64,000 bases of DNA from Pollenia angustigena (taxonomy: Eukaryota; Arthropoda; Insecta; Diptera; Polleniidae), in assembly GCA_930367215.1 (NCBI GenBank), contig OV884056.1, positions 281,400,067-281,464,066 of the forward strand, written 5' to 3'. Within the stretch, counting starts at the first letter, position 1. Each line of letters begins with the position of its first letter. The notes beneath the pieces were generated by a model. It was not told where the DNA came from. It made no database searches and was given only the letters and a program-made list of their open reading frames with translations. Positions 23,276 through 35,138 of this stretch are shown here, in pieces. Made by a program: the position numbers and the translations under genes.

Positions 23276-24199
23276 AGGTAACTAACTACTTCGTGCCGAA
23301 TTCAGAATTATTGCATACTAGTTACCCGACAGACGTTGTCATGTCCAAATTAGGAAAAATGTTTGCGTTCGATTTTTAAAATCCGTTAAAAAGTTACGAA
23401 CATTTGAAAGAAAAATTAGTCAAATCGATGTAGCCGTTTTCTGGTTTTAGGTAAATCGAAAAAAAGTGGGCGTTAAAGTCGGCGGGGCAAAATTTTCCTT
23501 CCGTAAAAGCCTAAGTTGGACCATGGCGATGATTTTATAGAAAAAATCGTCCAAATAAGTCAAGCCGTTCTCAAGTTATGCGCTTAATAGAAAAAGTGGT
23601 CGTAAAAGTAGGCGTGGTACATTTTTCTTTCGATGAAAATGTAAAATGGATTAATACGAACATTTAAAAGAAAAATTTGTCAAATCGATTGCGCCGTTTT
23701 CTGATTTAAGGTAATTCGAAAAAAGTGGGCGGGGCAAAATTCTCTTTCCGTTAAAACCTAAGTTGGACCATGGCAATCATTTAAAAGAAAAAATCGTCCA
23801 AATCGGTCAAGCCGTTCTCAAGTTATGCGCTTAATAGAAAAAGTGGGCGTAAAAGTAGGCGTGGTAAATTTTTCTTTCGATGAAAACTTAAAATGGATTA
23901 ATACGAACATTTGAAAGAAAAATTTGTCAAATCGATAGAGCCGTTTTCTGATTTTAGGTAATTCGAAAAAGTGGGCGGGGCAAAATGTTATTTTCGTATA
24001 AATCTAAGTTGGACCATGGTGAAAATCGTCCAAATTATATAGATGTCATTGGTGGTGCAATATGAAAATTGGATTTTGCCACGCCCCTCCGCCCGCAGAC
24101 CGAAAATCAAAGTGTCACCCGCCTGAATATTCTGAAGATTCCTTGAAAATTTCATCAAAATCGGCCCAGCCGTTTTGGAATCCATACTCTACATACATA
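23276..24199. repeat. Three-unit tandem repeat, 247-260 bp
   Basis: Units start at ACGAACATTTGAAAG (23396), again at 23656 and 23903. Each contains GTCAAATCGA..GCCGTTTTCTG, GTGGGCGGGGCAAAAT and CTAAGTTGGACCATGG. It continues into GCCCAGCCGTTTTGGAATCC and an (ACAT)n tail. The tail style is that of RTE-like or Helitron-like fly repeats; I cannot decide between them. Confidence 0.65.
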
Positions 24200-24565
24200 C
24201 CCTGCAAATAAAATTGGACCACCTGATCCATTTTGATAAAATGGATCACTCCATGGACTGGTCCGATGTAATGCAAGCATGGCCCATGTCATTGTTAAAA
24301 AGTGTTAGTAGTGAGTTTTAGTTTTTTAACGACATGCTTTCGTTTTTAAACGACTTTAAAACTAATCCTCTTGAGTATACCATGGAGTAGTTTTAAAACT
24401 ACTCCTTAGTGGTCCAAAGGTGGGTTATATGGTCCTCTCCTAGGACATCGTAATGTTAAATAGACCAGATTTTTTCCATACGTTTGGGTTACTTTTGGAC
24501 TAGTCCTGGTTCCTTGTGGACTACTCTTTACACGCGTGTTAGGACTGGTCCTATTATTTGCAGGG
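24200..24565. mobile_element. TA-flanked MITE, CCCTGCAAATAA ends
   Basis: The inverted ends CCCTGCAAATAA are exact and flanked by TA (24198-24199 and 24566-24567). It sits inside the (ACAT)n tail of the preceding repeat. Internal palindromes GATCCATTTTGATAAAATGG and AGTAGTTTTAAAACTACT are visible. It is 366 bp long and non-coding. Confidence 0.75.
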
Positions 24566-24628
24566 TACATACATACATACCTACATACATACACACATCC
24601 TGTTTTATATATATAGAAGAAGATAGAT

Positions 24629-25033
24629 ATGGCTAGAGAAACACAACGAAAGAGCCGCTTGCCCTACATTTTTGAGAGTGGTTGTTCCGAAAACTTAAAA
24701 CAGTATTTCAAAAAGCATTTACGATTATTTTGTTCAAATATGAATATAAAATGGCGTAATAGTTCCAGAAATTTGAAAGTTTTTGAAAAACATCATGCTA
24801 TTTGCCTTAAATCCAGTACTTCGATCACAAAACGTGAAACGCAAAGTGCCTCCATTAAATCGAAACCTGGACGACCGCAAATACCTTTTTGCCAAAAATC
24901 TGAGAGAACAAAAAGACGAGTTGCAGCTGAAATCTCTAAAGAGCATAATAATGAAGTGGAATCCATCATTCTTGCTGCAACTGCGTCGAAAAAAAAACAG
25001 TTTAGAAAATCAGATTATCTATCAAAGATCTAA
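24629..25033 (+). CDS. N-terminal part of a second RAG1-like-associated protein (relic)
   Basis: A 134-codon open frame of unknown function. Its layout parallels the N-terminal part of the 16-kb relic: a charged segment with NIKWRNSSRNLKVFEKHH (here) against FSQKWTSLKYNKEMFIIKH (there), followed by GRPQIPFCQKSERTKRR against GRPRKSFEDSSTKTKRR. The segment VAAEISKEHNNEVES follows. I infer a related transposon protein, truncated after about residue 134, with no catalytic core within the next kilobase. It could equally be a short exon of the same kind of gene. It starts 15 bases after the TATATATAGAAG end of a repeat. Confidence 0.45.
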   Translation: MARETQRKSRLPYIFESGCSENLKQYFKKHLRLFCSNMNIKWRNSSRNLKVFEKHHAICLKSSTSITKRETQSASIKSKPGRPQIPFCQKSERTKRRVAAEISKEHNNEVESIILAATASKKKQFRKSDYLSKI

Positions 25034-25061
25034 AAAAAACCTTGAAAACGGGAACCTATAA

Positions 25062-26050
25062 CCTGTAACCCCTTCTTAGAACTAATTATTTGTTAATTTT
25101 TTAGTTAAATTTACTTATGTATTTTTCTTAGTGTATGAAATTTTTTTTTCGGCCCCTCTCTCTTAAAAGTTCATCAAAAGTCAAATCAAAAAAATAGGTC
25201 CACCCGTTTGGCTGTAATTAATTTTGGCTACAATAAGGGGGTGAATTTCCTATAGTGCGACGTATGCGGTTGTTTTATTCGTATGAAAAATTTTTAAACT
25301 TTTTCCTCTGTTCATACATTTTTCTTACCCACTGTTTACAAAAATGTTTGTCCATAAATGGTAACTTTTTCATTTCGAGGAATGCGTTTAAAAATGTTTA
25401 AATAACAATTTATGTTTATTATTTTAATACTCGAACAAACAAAAAAGCAAACCTAAACAAAATGTTTACTTAAGAAATGTGAAAAATGTTAAATACACAC
25501 AAGCATTAAGTTATTACATTTTTTTTCTTGAATAAATTTTACAAAGACAAAACTTGATAGTTAGAAAAATAAATAATAAAAAAAGTATGAAAAATGCTTA
25601 AACAAAAAAGCTGTGGCATTTTGACAAAACATCTTAAGTTGTTAATCATACGAATTTTCATTTAAAAACATTTTTGTTTACGTTTTTAAAATTTTGTATT
25701 ATAAAATTTTTTCTTTAAAATATCGGTTTATTTTATTATTTGATAAAAATGATTTTTTCTTTGAGTTTTTTTTTTAAACATTTTTGCTATCTTATCTCGA
25801 CTTAAGATGTTTTGTTAAAATGCAACAGATATGTTATTTAAGGTAACTCATTCGATTTCATTAATAACAGCGCAAGTAAGATTTTTTAGTGATTTGAAAT
25901 TAAAGTGTAAAATGTATCCTTTTTAAGAACAAATATCAGTTAAGTCATATAAATGCCAAAAATGTGAGCAGTCTTAATGATATATATCATCACTGGAGGA
26001 TTATGTCGAACCTAAAAGCCCATAAGTAATTATACGTTTTTATAAAGCAA
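25062..26050. other. AT-rich stretch
   Basis: No gene is visible. An imperfect inverted pair, ATTTTGACAAAACATCTTAAG (25618-25638) and CTTAAGATGTTTTGTTAAAAT (25802-25822), suggests an old MITE. Confidence 0.45.
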
Positions 26051-27100
26051 CAAGTAAGAGTGCTATATTCGGCAATGCCGAATCTTATATACCCTTCACC
26101 ATGATGATATAAGAACAAAAAGTTATATATGTACATAAATAACGTTCTTTAGATAAGTATAAATAAATATTAATTGAGCACAAGAGGAAACGGGCTTAGG
26201 TACATATATAAATTTTTTTGTTTTTTATATTCTTCGGCATGACGAAATGAAAAGTTGGCGGTTTCATTTCGTCATGCCGAAGAATATAAAAAACAAAAAA
26301 TTTATATATGTACCTAAGCCCGTTTCCTCTTTTGCTAAAGTTGATGTTTGAAATTCGTTTTATAATCTTAAAATCGTTTTTTAGAACATAAAAAAATTAA
26401 ATAAAAAAGAATGAAAAAAATTCTTTTTGGGATTCGAACTGGCAACATCATCAGTCTCAGGAGATAACTTAACAACTCGGCAACGAATGCTTTTACTTAA
26501 GAAGCGTTAAATTAAAATATATTGAGTCTATGAGTTTGTTTCTTTATTTGAGCAGCATATCATATACACGCATTAATGTGTTTGTGTATGCGTAAAATTA
26601 AACACATTACAAATAAAAATCCACTACTTGTAGTGAAGGGTATAAAAAAACCACAACAAAAAATCACATTACCAACACTGTATTACCATAGCCACTGTAT
26701 GACCGTAGAAACCAAAATTGAATTGGTTTGTATGGTATGTTTATGTCGTTTTGGTAATACAGTGTTGGTGTGGTAATGTCACGTCTAATTGGACTTTTAA
26801 AGGAAAAAAGTTGAGGCAGTCGTGGTGTTTTACTCATATCTCAGTCATTTGTGGACCGATCTTGCTGAATTTCAATAGCAAACAATTCCGGACCATATGT
26901 GACATAAATGTATAATAACCTGGCCCCCATCATATATGGGGTCTTTGGAAAATCCATTTCAACGGACAGACGGACATCGTTAAATCAACTTCGCTCCTCA
27001 TAAGGACCCAGAATATATATACTTTATAGGGTCTAACATCAATATTATAGAAATTACAAACGGAATGACAAACTTATCACCACTTGTGGTGAAGGGTATA
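26051..27100 (+). mobile_element. DINE-1/Helentron-like element, copy 2
   Basis: The start CAAGTAAGAGTGCTATATTC and end CACCACTTGTGGTGAAGGGT match copy 1. It carries the minus-strand tRNA-like module at about 26429-26490. It differs from copy 1 by an internal inverted duplication: GAGGAAACGGGCTTAGGTAC and what follows (26181-26252) is repeated in reverse at 26255-26335, forming a hairpin with arms of about 75 bp. Confidence 0.7.
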
Positions 27101-27444
27101 AAAAGCACATATGTGACTATAATATTTTATAAACAGATAAGTTAAAAAAAAAACAATTGAATCATGAATTTCGAAAAGGGCTCAGGTACAAAAATATAAA
27201 TTGTGCAGGAGATAAAAAAAAAAAAAGACTTGGAACAGCCGAATATTGCACTCTTACTTGTTATACCCTCCACCGAAGGTAAACAATTTATATGGCTTTG
27301 TCTTTCCGTTTGCAATTTCTACAACATTGATCTTACCCCCTATAAAGTATAAATATTCTGGATCCTTTTGAGAACGGAAGTTCCAATCCGGTTGTCCTGC
27401 TGTCCGTCTGTCTGTTGAAATGGTTTTTCCGAAGCCCCCAGATA

Positions 27445-27519
<75 letters not shown>

Positions 27520-27645
27520 AGGTATGCTTATTATAATTTTGCTATTGAAATTCGGCCAGATCGGTCCAAAAATGGATGAGATATTATCAAAAAACTACGA
27601 CTACCTCAATTTTTTTTCTCTATAAATCCCTTATTGTTGTATTTT
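27101..27645. repeat. Degraded DINE-like scraps with (AT)35
   Basis: GAATATTGCACTCTTACTTG at 27239-27258 is a DINE-like end in inverse sense, and a new head TATACCCTCCACCG starts at about 27261 with a GTCCGTCTGTCTGTTG block near 27404. An uninterrupted (AT)35 tract occupies 27447-27516. Confidence 0.65.
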
Positions 27646-28575
27646 TATACCCTTCACAACAGGTGGTGAAAAGGGTATATATATGTTTGTCATTCCGTTT
27701 GTAATTTCTATAATATTGATGTTAGACCTTATAAAGTTTATATATTCTGGGTCCTTATGAGGAGCGAAGTTGATTTAACGATGTCCGTCTGTCCGTTGAA
27801 ATGGGTTTTCCGAAAACCCCATATATGATGGGGGCCAGGTTATTATACATTTATGTCACATATGGTCCGGAATTGTTTGCTATTGAAATTCAGCAAGATC
27901 GGTTCACAAATGGCTGAAATATGAGTAAAAAACCATGACTGCATCAAATTTTTTCCTTTAAAGGTCCAATTAAACATAACATACAAACCAATTCAATTTT
28001 GGTTTCTACGGTCATACAGTGGCTATGGTAATGCAGTGTTGGTAATGTGTTTTTTTTTGTTTTTTTTATACCCTTCACTACAAGTGGTGGATTTTATTTG
28101 TAATGTGTTTAATTTTACGCATACACATACACATTAATGCATGTATATGATATGCCGCTCAAATAAGGAAACAAACTCATAGACTCCATATATTTTAATT
28201 TAACGATTCTTTAGTAAAAGTATTCGTAGCCGAGTTGTTAAGATCTCTCCTGAGACTGATGATATTGCCAGATCGAGTGCCGAAAAATTTTTTTTTTTAT
28301 TTAGTTTTTTTATGTTCTAAAAAACGATTTTAAGATTATAAAACGAATTTCAAACATCAACTTTGGCAAAAGAGGAAACGGGCTTAGGTACATATATAAA
28401 TTTTTTGTTTTTTTATATTCTTCGGCATGACGAAATGAAAAGTTGGCGTGGCTCAATTAATATTTATTTATACCTATCTAAAGAACGTTATTTATGTATA
28501 TAACTTTTTGTTCTTATCTCATCATTGTGAAGGGTATATTAGATTCGGCATAGCCGAATATAGCACTCTTACTTG
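27646..28575 (-). mobile_element. DINE-1/Helentron-like element, copy 3
   Basis: It is inverted relative to copies 1 and 2: it begins TATACCCTTCACAACAGGTG and ends TAGCACTCTTACTTG. The tRNA-like module is at 28226-28282 on +, with an intact A-box half and a mutated B box. A GTCCGTCTGTCCGTTGAAAT block lies near 27784. Confidence 0.7.
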
Positions 28576-30997
28576 TTATTATTTTTTTTTGTATATCTGG
28601 AGAACGGCAAGAGCCAAAGTTTCCAAATTAGGTACAAACATTTATCAATAAACAGCATCCCACAAAATGTGGACAGGATTGGAAAAGTTGGCTTGCTACC
28701 TCCCGTACAGAAAATATCAAAAATTGTATTAAACCCTGTTTTTTTTGGGCTGTCATATGACCTATGGTTACGCCTTATATCTATATCAGAAGATCGGAAA
28801 TCTTTAGTAGAAAATATTTTCTGAAAAACTCGGAAAAATCGGTTAAGATACAAAATAGTTATTACCATTTTTGGGAATTTCAACAAGTAAAATATCAAAG
28901 CTGTCATGTTATTCCTGTTCCTGCTATAAGACCAATTGCATTAGCAAAGTAAATTTCATAATTATTTCAATATTTTAATATTGTTCTTACATTTTTACAG
29001 TGCGTAGATATGGCCACTGTACATTGATTTCTTGCAAAAAGTGAAAACTGAAAATTTAAACATTTTGAGCTGACTCTCCTTAGAGGAACCAATGCGATAT
29101 GTTGTTATTTTCTATAAAATACACTCGTATTTACATAGGTGGTTTGCATTTTTTAGCATATTTTTAAGGGGATTTCAGTTAAATTGTTCGAAATATAGTC
29201 AGAAAATGTGGTCATAAATTTAAGTCAGTGATGGGCAAATTTTCAATACCAGAAACCTCATCTGTGCTTTTGCAACAACATTTTGAATGCGACACGTTTT
29301 CACACTTACACTTTAAAATTCTCATTCTGCTCTTAAAGTTTCTAACAAAAATCATAAATACAGAAAGCAGCAAAACTAATGAAAGTTAGCTTTGCTGCTT
29401 TACACATACAATCGTAAATATTGTTAAATGTTTAGGGCCTACCACTGTTTTAAATATATATCGTGACTTTTATGGAAATTTATATTATAAAGCTTTATCA
29501 ATTATTTAAGAAAATTTCAGATTTCACAATTTTCCCGCTTGAGGAAATTATAAAGTTTTGTGAACTTTGAAATTCGTTTGCAATATTTATGAAATATAAA
29601 ATATGTACATCCAACAAAATAAAAAATAACAAATTTTCTCATCACTAACAACATTTCATTAATTTTATGTTTATTTATTATGAATTAATTTCAAACAAAA
29701 GATTTAAGAAACAAACTTTCATAAAGAAAACCCAGGCAGCAAATGACATAAAAGTTGCGTCTTTAATCATACACAAGTTAAAAACGTATTTGGATTGTTT
29801 CAGCAAGAAAAATAAATGGCAAACCTGTGTGAAAAACATATCATTTATGTAATAATTATTATCGAAATAATAAAGAAGCTATCACTCAAATTATTAACAC
29901 ATTCAAGACATATTTATGTATGTTTTTTTATCTAATCACATTTATATTTAAAAAGAAAAAGTTTTAAAATAAACAACATAATCATACAAATTAAAATACA
30001 ACTACTTCCTTTATTAAGTAAGAAAATAAATAAACCATAAAAAACTTTAATAAATTAATTTGGAAAAATTATGTCGGAGTTTGACTCAAACATACGCATA
30101 AGAAACTTTAAAGAAAATGTTTAATTAAATTGAAAAAGAAAGAAAGTTTGTTTGGTCTTAACTACAAATAATAAGCAGTAACATTAAAACTTTTAATAAT
30201 TGTTTTAAAATATTTTTTTTTCTTCAACTAAATTATCTAAAAACACGAAATACCAGCTCCCTTTTTCTAAAAAAAAAATTATGCCTAGCAATTATGTTTG
30301 CAAGCAAGTTTGTACATGAATAAACATGCTTAAAGAAAATTTTATAAAAGAGGTATTAAGAAATTGAAAGAAAATTATACACAAACAAAAACGAAAGATA
30401 TAAAAAAACTCCCCATCTAACCAACTCTTACTTACTTACAGTGGAGTACAATGTCTGTCTTGGTTTTCTTTTTATTTTACCCAGATTAAAGAAAAAAAAA
30501 AAAATAATTATAAACATAATTATTACTTTTGGATGACAACAAGATTTACATGGAAATTTTTTTTCAGTTTCAGCATTTTACATGGAAAAACCCATTAAAA
30601 TAAATTGACAGTAGGCTTAAATTACAACTGGGTGGGAGATTTGTTAAAGAAGATGACATGCTGAATTATGGAAAATACGACTGCATACGATTCAGCAATA
30701 AGTTGGTAAATTTTTTTAATGACAGTGTATGTCTTTAAATTAAAATATCTATGATATGACTTTAGTTGTGCCAAAAACACTATTTCAGTGAGATATTCGG
30801 TATTTATTAAATTATTTTCTTAAGTCTATAGAAAAATCCGTACAGACTATTCCAAATTGAAAATTTTAGTAAATATAAAAATACAAGCTTAAGCAATTAC
30901 ATACATATATTCAAAACGATAAGTTTAACGAATTTAAATATGATATTATATCAGTCTTTATGATTTTAATGTTTTTGTTAAAGTCAATATATTAAAA
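28576..30997. other. AT-rich stretch without recognised gene
   Basis: Overlapping open frames on both strands near 28569-28952 have no motif I recognise. The rest is A/T-rich with no clear repeat structure. Confidence 0.5.
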
Positions 30998-31883
30998 TCG
31001 GGTGATTTTTTAAGAGCTATAGGAAAGTTAAAAAAACACATAAAATTCAGAAAAATGCATGAAATCTTTATTTGAATCGATAGAACGGTCCATATAACTT
31101 AATGTTTGAAGATTATTTCATGCAAATGTTGACCGTGACTGCGCCTCAAATGGTCCATCCGCTTAGTCCAATTTTGGCATACTCTTTCCAACATTTCGGC
31201 CGGTATCTCATGAATAAATGCTTCAGTGTTGTCTTCCAATGCGTCAATTGAAGCGGGCGTGTGTGTATAGACATAAGCTTTAGGCGGCCAATTCACCGGT
31301 CCCGAACGTGAAATAAAATGTTCACCGAGCTCGCCTCTCAATAAGTCCATTGTTAAGCGTGCTGTGTGGCATGTGGCACCGTCTTGTTAAAACCACATGT
31401 CATGCAAGTCAAGCTCTTGCATTTTGGGCAAAAAAAGTTGGACATCATCTCACGGTAGCGCTCACCATTCACAGTTACGTTACGATTTGCATCATCTTTG
31501 AAGAAGTACGGTCCAATGATGCCGCCAGCCCATAAACCGCACCAAACTGTGACTTTTCCTGGATGCATTGGTAACTCTTGCAATGCTTCGGGCTGATCTT
31601 CACTCCAAAATCGACAATTCTGCTTATTAACGTAGCCATTGAGCCAAAAAGGAGCTTCGTCGCTGAACACAATTTTTCGATAAAAAAGTGGATGAACTTT
31701 CTTAACAGAGCACGCATTTTGATAATAAAATTCATTAATTTGCAAGCGTTGTTCGTTTGTAAGACGATTTATGGTTAAACTACAGATCAAACTGAAGATG
31801 TTTGACAGTGAAACAAAACACGAAACGTGGTCAGCTGTTTAAACCAGTGTTGCCAAAAAGATAATAGCTAAAAAATCACCCGA
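30998..31883 (-). mobile_element. Internally deleted mariner-like element
   Basis: The inverted ends TCGGGTGATTTTTTAAGAGC and TCGGGTGATTTTTTAGCTAT bound 886 bp, shorter than the usual ~1.3 kb of full-length relatives. TA follows the right end and AA precedes the left, so one target copy is mutated. The transposase on the minus strand is described in the next entry. Confidence 0.85.
31099..31790 (-). pseudogene. Mariner-like transposase, two deletions and a frameshift
   Basis: The minus strand encodes a mariner-like DDE transposase in two frames. From 31760 the N-terminus LTNEQRLQINEFYYQNACSV jumps directly to FYRKIVFSDEAPFWLNG, so most of the paired helix-turn-helix DNA-binding domain is deleted. 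Then follow NKQNCRFWSEDQP, VTVWCGLWAGGIIGPYFF and VNGERYREMMSNFF. A frameshift near 31385 falls just before the second catalytic aspartate (QDGATCHTAR in the next frame). The C-terminal frame (31099-31350) reads HFISRSGPVNWPPK and then skips straight to AYVYT, so the CDLTPLDYFLWG segment with the third catalytic aspartate is gone. The ending LHEIIFKH is intact. It is inactive by three independent lesions. Confidence 0.9.
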
Positions 31884-31889
31884 TATAAC

Positions 31890-33995
31890 TTATTAAATCA
31901 TCACAGACTTTACGAAATGGATCAAACTGAGCAAAGTTTGTAGTATAATATTTAAAACTCAGAATGCTATAACGTCTTGATAGTACGTTAAGGTTAATTT
32001 TTCCCAGAAGGTATTGAGGATTGACGCTTCCGTTTATTAGCTTAAGTAGAACAAGAGCATTTAGCATTTTCCGACGACTTCTTAAAGTTGGTAACTTGAT
32101 AAGTGCAAGACGGTTAACATAGGATGGTAACCTTATGTGAGGGTCCCAACCCAATCCGCGAAGACAGAATAATAAAAACTGGATTTGACTCGATTTTGTT
32201 AAAGTGAACCGAGTACTGTGGATCCCATATCACCGATCCATATTTAAGAATCGGTCGAACCAAAGTAGTAAAAAGTTGCTTGGTAACATAAGGATCTGAA
32301 AACTCGGAAAAATCCAAGGACACCGGTAGCTTTGTTAGTAGTTAACGTGATGTGATTCTTGAAATCCAACTTTCTGTCAAAATGTACTCCTAATTCATTG
32401 CTGGAATCAACCAATTCAAGTAAAGAAGTAATCATATTATATAGACCATTATTTGGTGACGTTCTTGAGAATATCATATATTTACCTTTTTTTACATTAA
32501 GTTCCATTAAGTTCGGAGTACATCAAGATGTCAAGTTATTAATATAATCTTGCAGAGGTATTTGTTGATCAATGTTGTTAAATGTAATAAACATTTTAAC
32601 ATCGTCTGCATACATCAGTGTGTTGGAATTTTTCACAACAGAAGGGAGATCATTTATAAATAGAGTAAATAAGAGCGGCCCTGAAGCACTCCAGATAATA
32701 CAGAATCCAGAATACGTGTTACGGAACCTTACACATTGCTTTCTATTCGTTAAATAAGACGCAATCCATTTTACAAGCGAAGTGCTAAATCCTAATCGAT
32801 TAAGCTTATGAACGAGTAAGTTATGATTTACTTTATCGAACGCTTTACTTAAATCAATGAAATGACGTCGGTTTGTTTGCCAGCTTTAAATCCTTCTACA
32901 ACTAAAGGCCCAACCACAATGTGCTTGAGTTGACTTAAGCGAATGAGCGAAAACATGTAAATTATATGAGGCAAACCATATTGAACTTAAGGAAACTTTT
33001 TGCTAAGTTTAATGAAACTGTCATTTGCTTAAGCAAGATGCGAATCTAATCGCACATTCCGTACGGAATCAAATGTTTTTTTTATTTTGTTTTTGTTTTC
33101 TTTAATTCATTTGAGAGACTTTTTGTTGATTTTTGACCGTAGGTTAAGCAAGGCTATGCATATTATGGTTGAGCCTTAAAGTTATAAATTCTAGAAGATT
33201 TGTGATTGTTGATCGTGATTTAGAAAATCCATGTTGAAATGGAGATAAAACAGATAACGCCTGATGTGATAGTGTATCATATTAAAGTTTTTCAAACAGT
33301 GTTGGTAAAACATTAAGTTTAGCAATTCTTCTGTAATTGGAGATATCGGCTTTTGATCCAGATTTAAATAGAGGTATAATAAACGATTCCTTCCAAATAG
33401 TTGGAAAATGTCCAAGTTTAAGTGATTTATTAAAAATATATGTTAACGGAGTACTTAATAATGGTTATGATGGTTATGCTTTACTAGGAACCAAATCGGG
33501 GCCTGGAACATACGACAGTTTCAAGTTTTTCATATACATTGTGACAGTTAGATGATATATTACGGCTATATTAAAGTTATTGGATTCTGGGATAGAGTAT
33601 GAATACTGATCATTCGAATTAAATGTAGATGTTGAGTAAGTTGACGCAAAAAATCAGCAAACAAATTACTTATTAAATTATCATCTGACTATTCAAAAAT
33701 CAACTGCTCGTCGTTTAGAGTTAACAAATTTATAAAATGATTTAGGGTAATTTTTTAAGTTATTTTTTACTTTATTTAAAAAGGCATTATAAGCTATTTG
33801 ATTAGCGATAGTGTGTTCAGATCGTGCTAAGGAATATTTGGAATAATTTATTGTTGAACTGTTTATTTTAGAATTTTTATTTTTAAGTCTTGTAAGGTAT
33901 TTTGTGTTCCAGGGCGGGCCATGATAAATTGGTTTGACCAGAGTAAAATTTGGTAAAATTTCATAGCACAACGGTCCAAATCATCGCCAAAAACG
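31890..33995 (-). pseudogene. Jockey/CR1-like LINE ORF2, broken, minus strand
   Basis: Reading downward from about 33970, the frame gives GPPWNTKYLTRLKNK and NLKNYPKSFYKFVNSKRR (linker between endonuclease and reverse transcriptase). FPTIWKESFIIPLFKSGSK and SNYRRIAKLNVLPTLFEKL follow near 33290-33400, then QHGFSKSRSTITNLLEF. After a MITE at 32906-33176 the frame resumes as VVEGFKAGKQTD. The catalytic YADD box is read at 32601-32612. The later segment ELNVKKGKYMIFSRTSP and LVRPILKYGSVIWDP lie at about 32230-32505. Multiple frameshifts and stops occur throughout. It is a different LINE from the one at 7-11 kb, by orientation and by sequence. The 5' part, including most of the endonuclease, is missing. 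Confidence 0.85.
32906..33176. mobile_element. PIF/Harbinger-type MITE inside the minus-strand LINE
   Basis: The ends AGGCCCAACCACAAT and AGGCTCAACCATAAT are inverted and flanked by TAA (32903-32905 and 33177-33179). Removing the 271-bp element plus one TAA restores the LINE reading frame. A larger split copy is at 21265-22225. Confidence 0.85.
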
Positions 33996-35138
33996 TGTTA
34001 TGAGGCCGATTGAAATAATTTTGTAATTTAATGTATAGCACAGGTTTTACAGTCCAAATTGAACTTTTGGTAAATCAAATTGAACCGTTTAAACTTCCAG
34101 GGTGGGTTATGTAGGGAAACATCTTAGGAATAGTCCACCTTAAGGTGTTAAATCCATTTGGGGGAATCGGCAGAATTCAAAATGAATAAATCTCTTTGAG
34201 ATTGTGTCTGACCAGAACTCATAATTGAGCGGCGTTGCCCAACTTCGCCGCTGGCAACTTAGCTTCAGTTGTGCTGCTAAATTCTTTAAGAGCGCAGAAA
34301 CTCTTTGCCCACAAAATTAAAAGTCCTAAAAAACCTGAAGTAAAAAAAAACTCAAAACCATTCGACAATTTTTTCCTCTTAATCTGCTTTCGTTAAATAA
34401 CAATTTTTTTTTGTTACCCAGTGTAATTAACGCATAAGATGAGTTTAGTTTTATTATATTTTTTTCTAAAAAAAAATGTGTATTTTTTTACAAAACCAAA
34501 AAAAAAAAAAAAAAAAAAAACGTTTCAGTTATTTCTTGAAGTTTAGCCACCTTTTTTCGTATGTAAATCGCAAAAAACAAAAAATATAAATGGATATAAT
34601 TTTTTCCTACATAAATAAAAAAACAAAGATTGTTTTAAATAAAGTAAGTGACAAGAATAAATGAACATCATTAATATAGATTTTTTTTAATTTTTAACTT
34701 CCCAGCAAATTTTTTACAATTCTTTGGCGTTAGGCAAAAAGGTTTTAAGTCAGAAACTGTAGTTTTTTGTAAGAATTTCTTCCTAAAGAGCTGATTACGA
34801 TTAGAAGTTGTGCTAGACTTAAGTTATTGATACCAAACGAAAGAGATGAAAATTAAACCCTCAAAATGCGCCTTCTTGACTTAAGACATTTTTGCCTAAC
34901 GGCAAAGAATTAATGTCGGATTTTACTAACAAGTAGAGGCACGCACAATTCCATTTGAACTCCCATTCAAACCATTGAAATTTTCCAAACTCAATACCGT
35001 AGTGTCGTTGCCACAAACAAATACTGTGTAAACGTGTAGAATCAAACAACAAATACTTTACTCTAGTGGAGAAGCGGGTATAAAAAATACTTCAAAAAAT
35101 TAACAAGGGAATGAAAAATACACTAAGCAATGAGAGTG
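33996..35138. other. Unassigned stretch
   Basis: No gene is recognised. A poly-A run of about 24 lies at 34498-34520. A 63-codon minus-strand frame at 34861-35052 has no motif. Confidence 0.5.
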
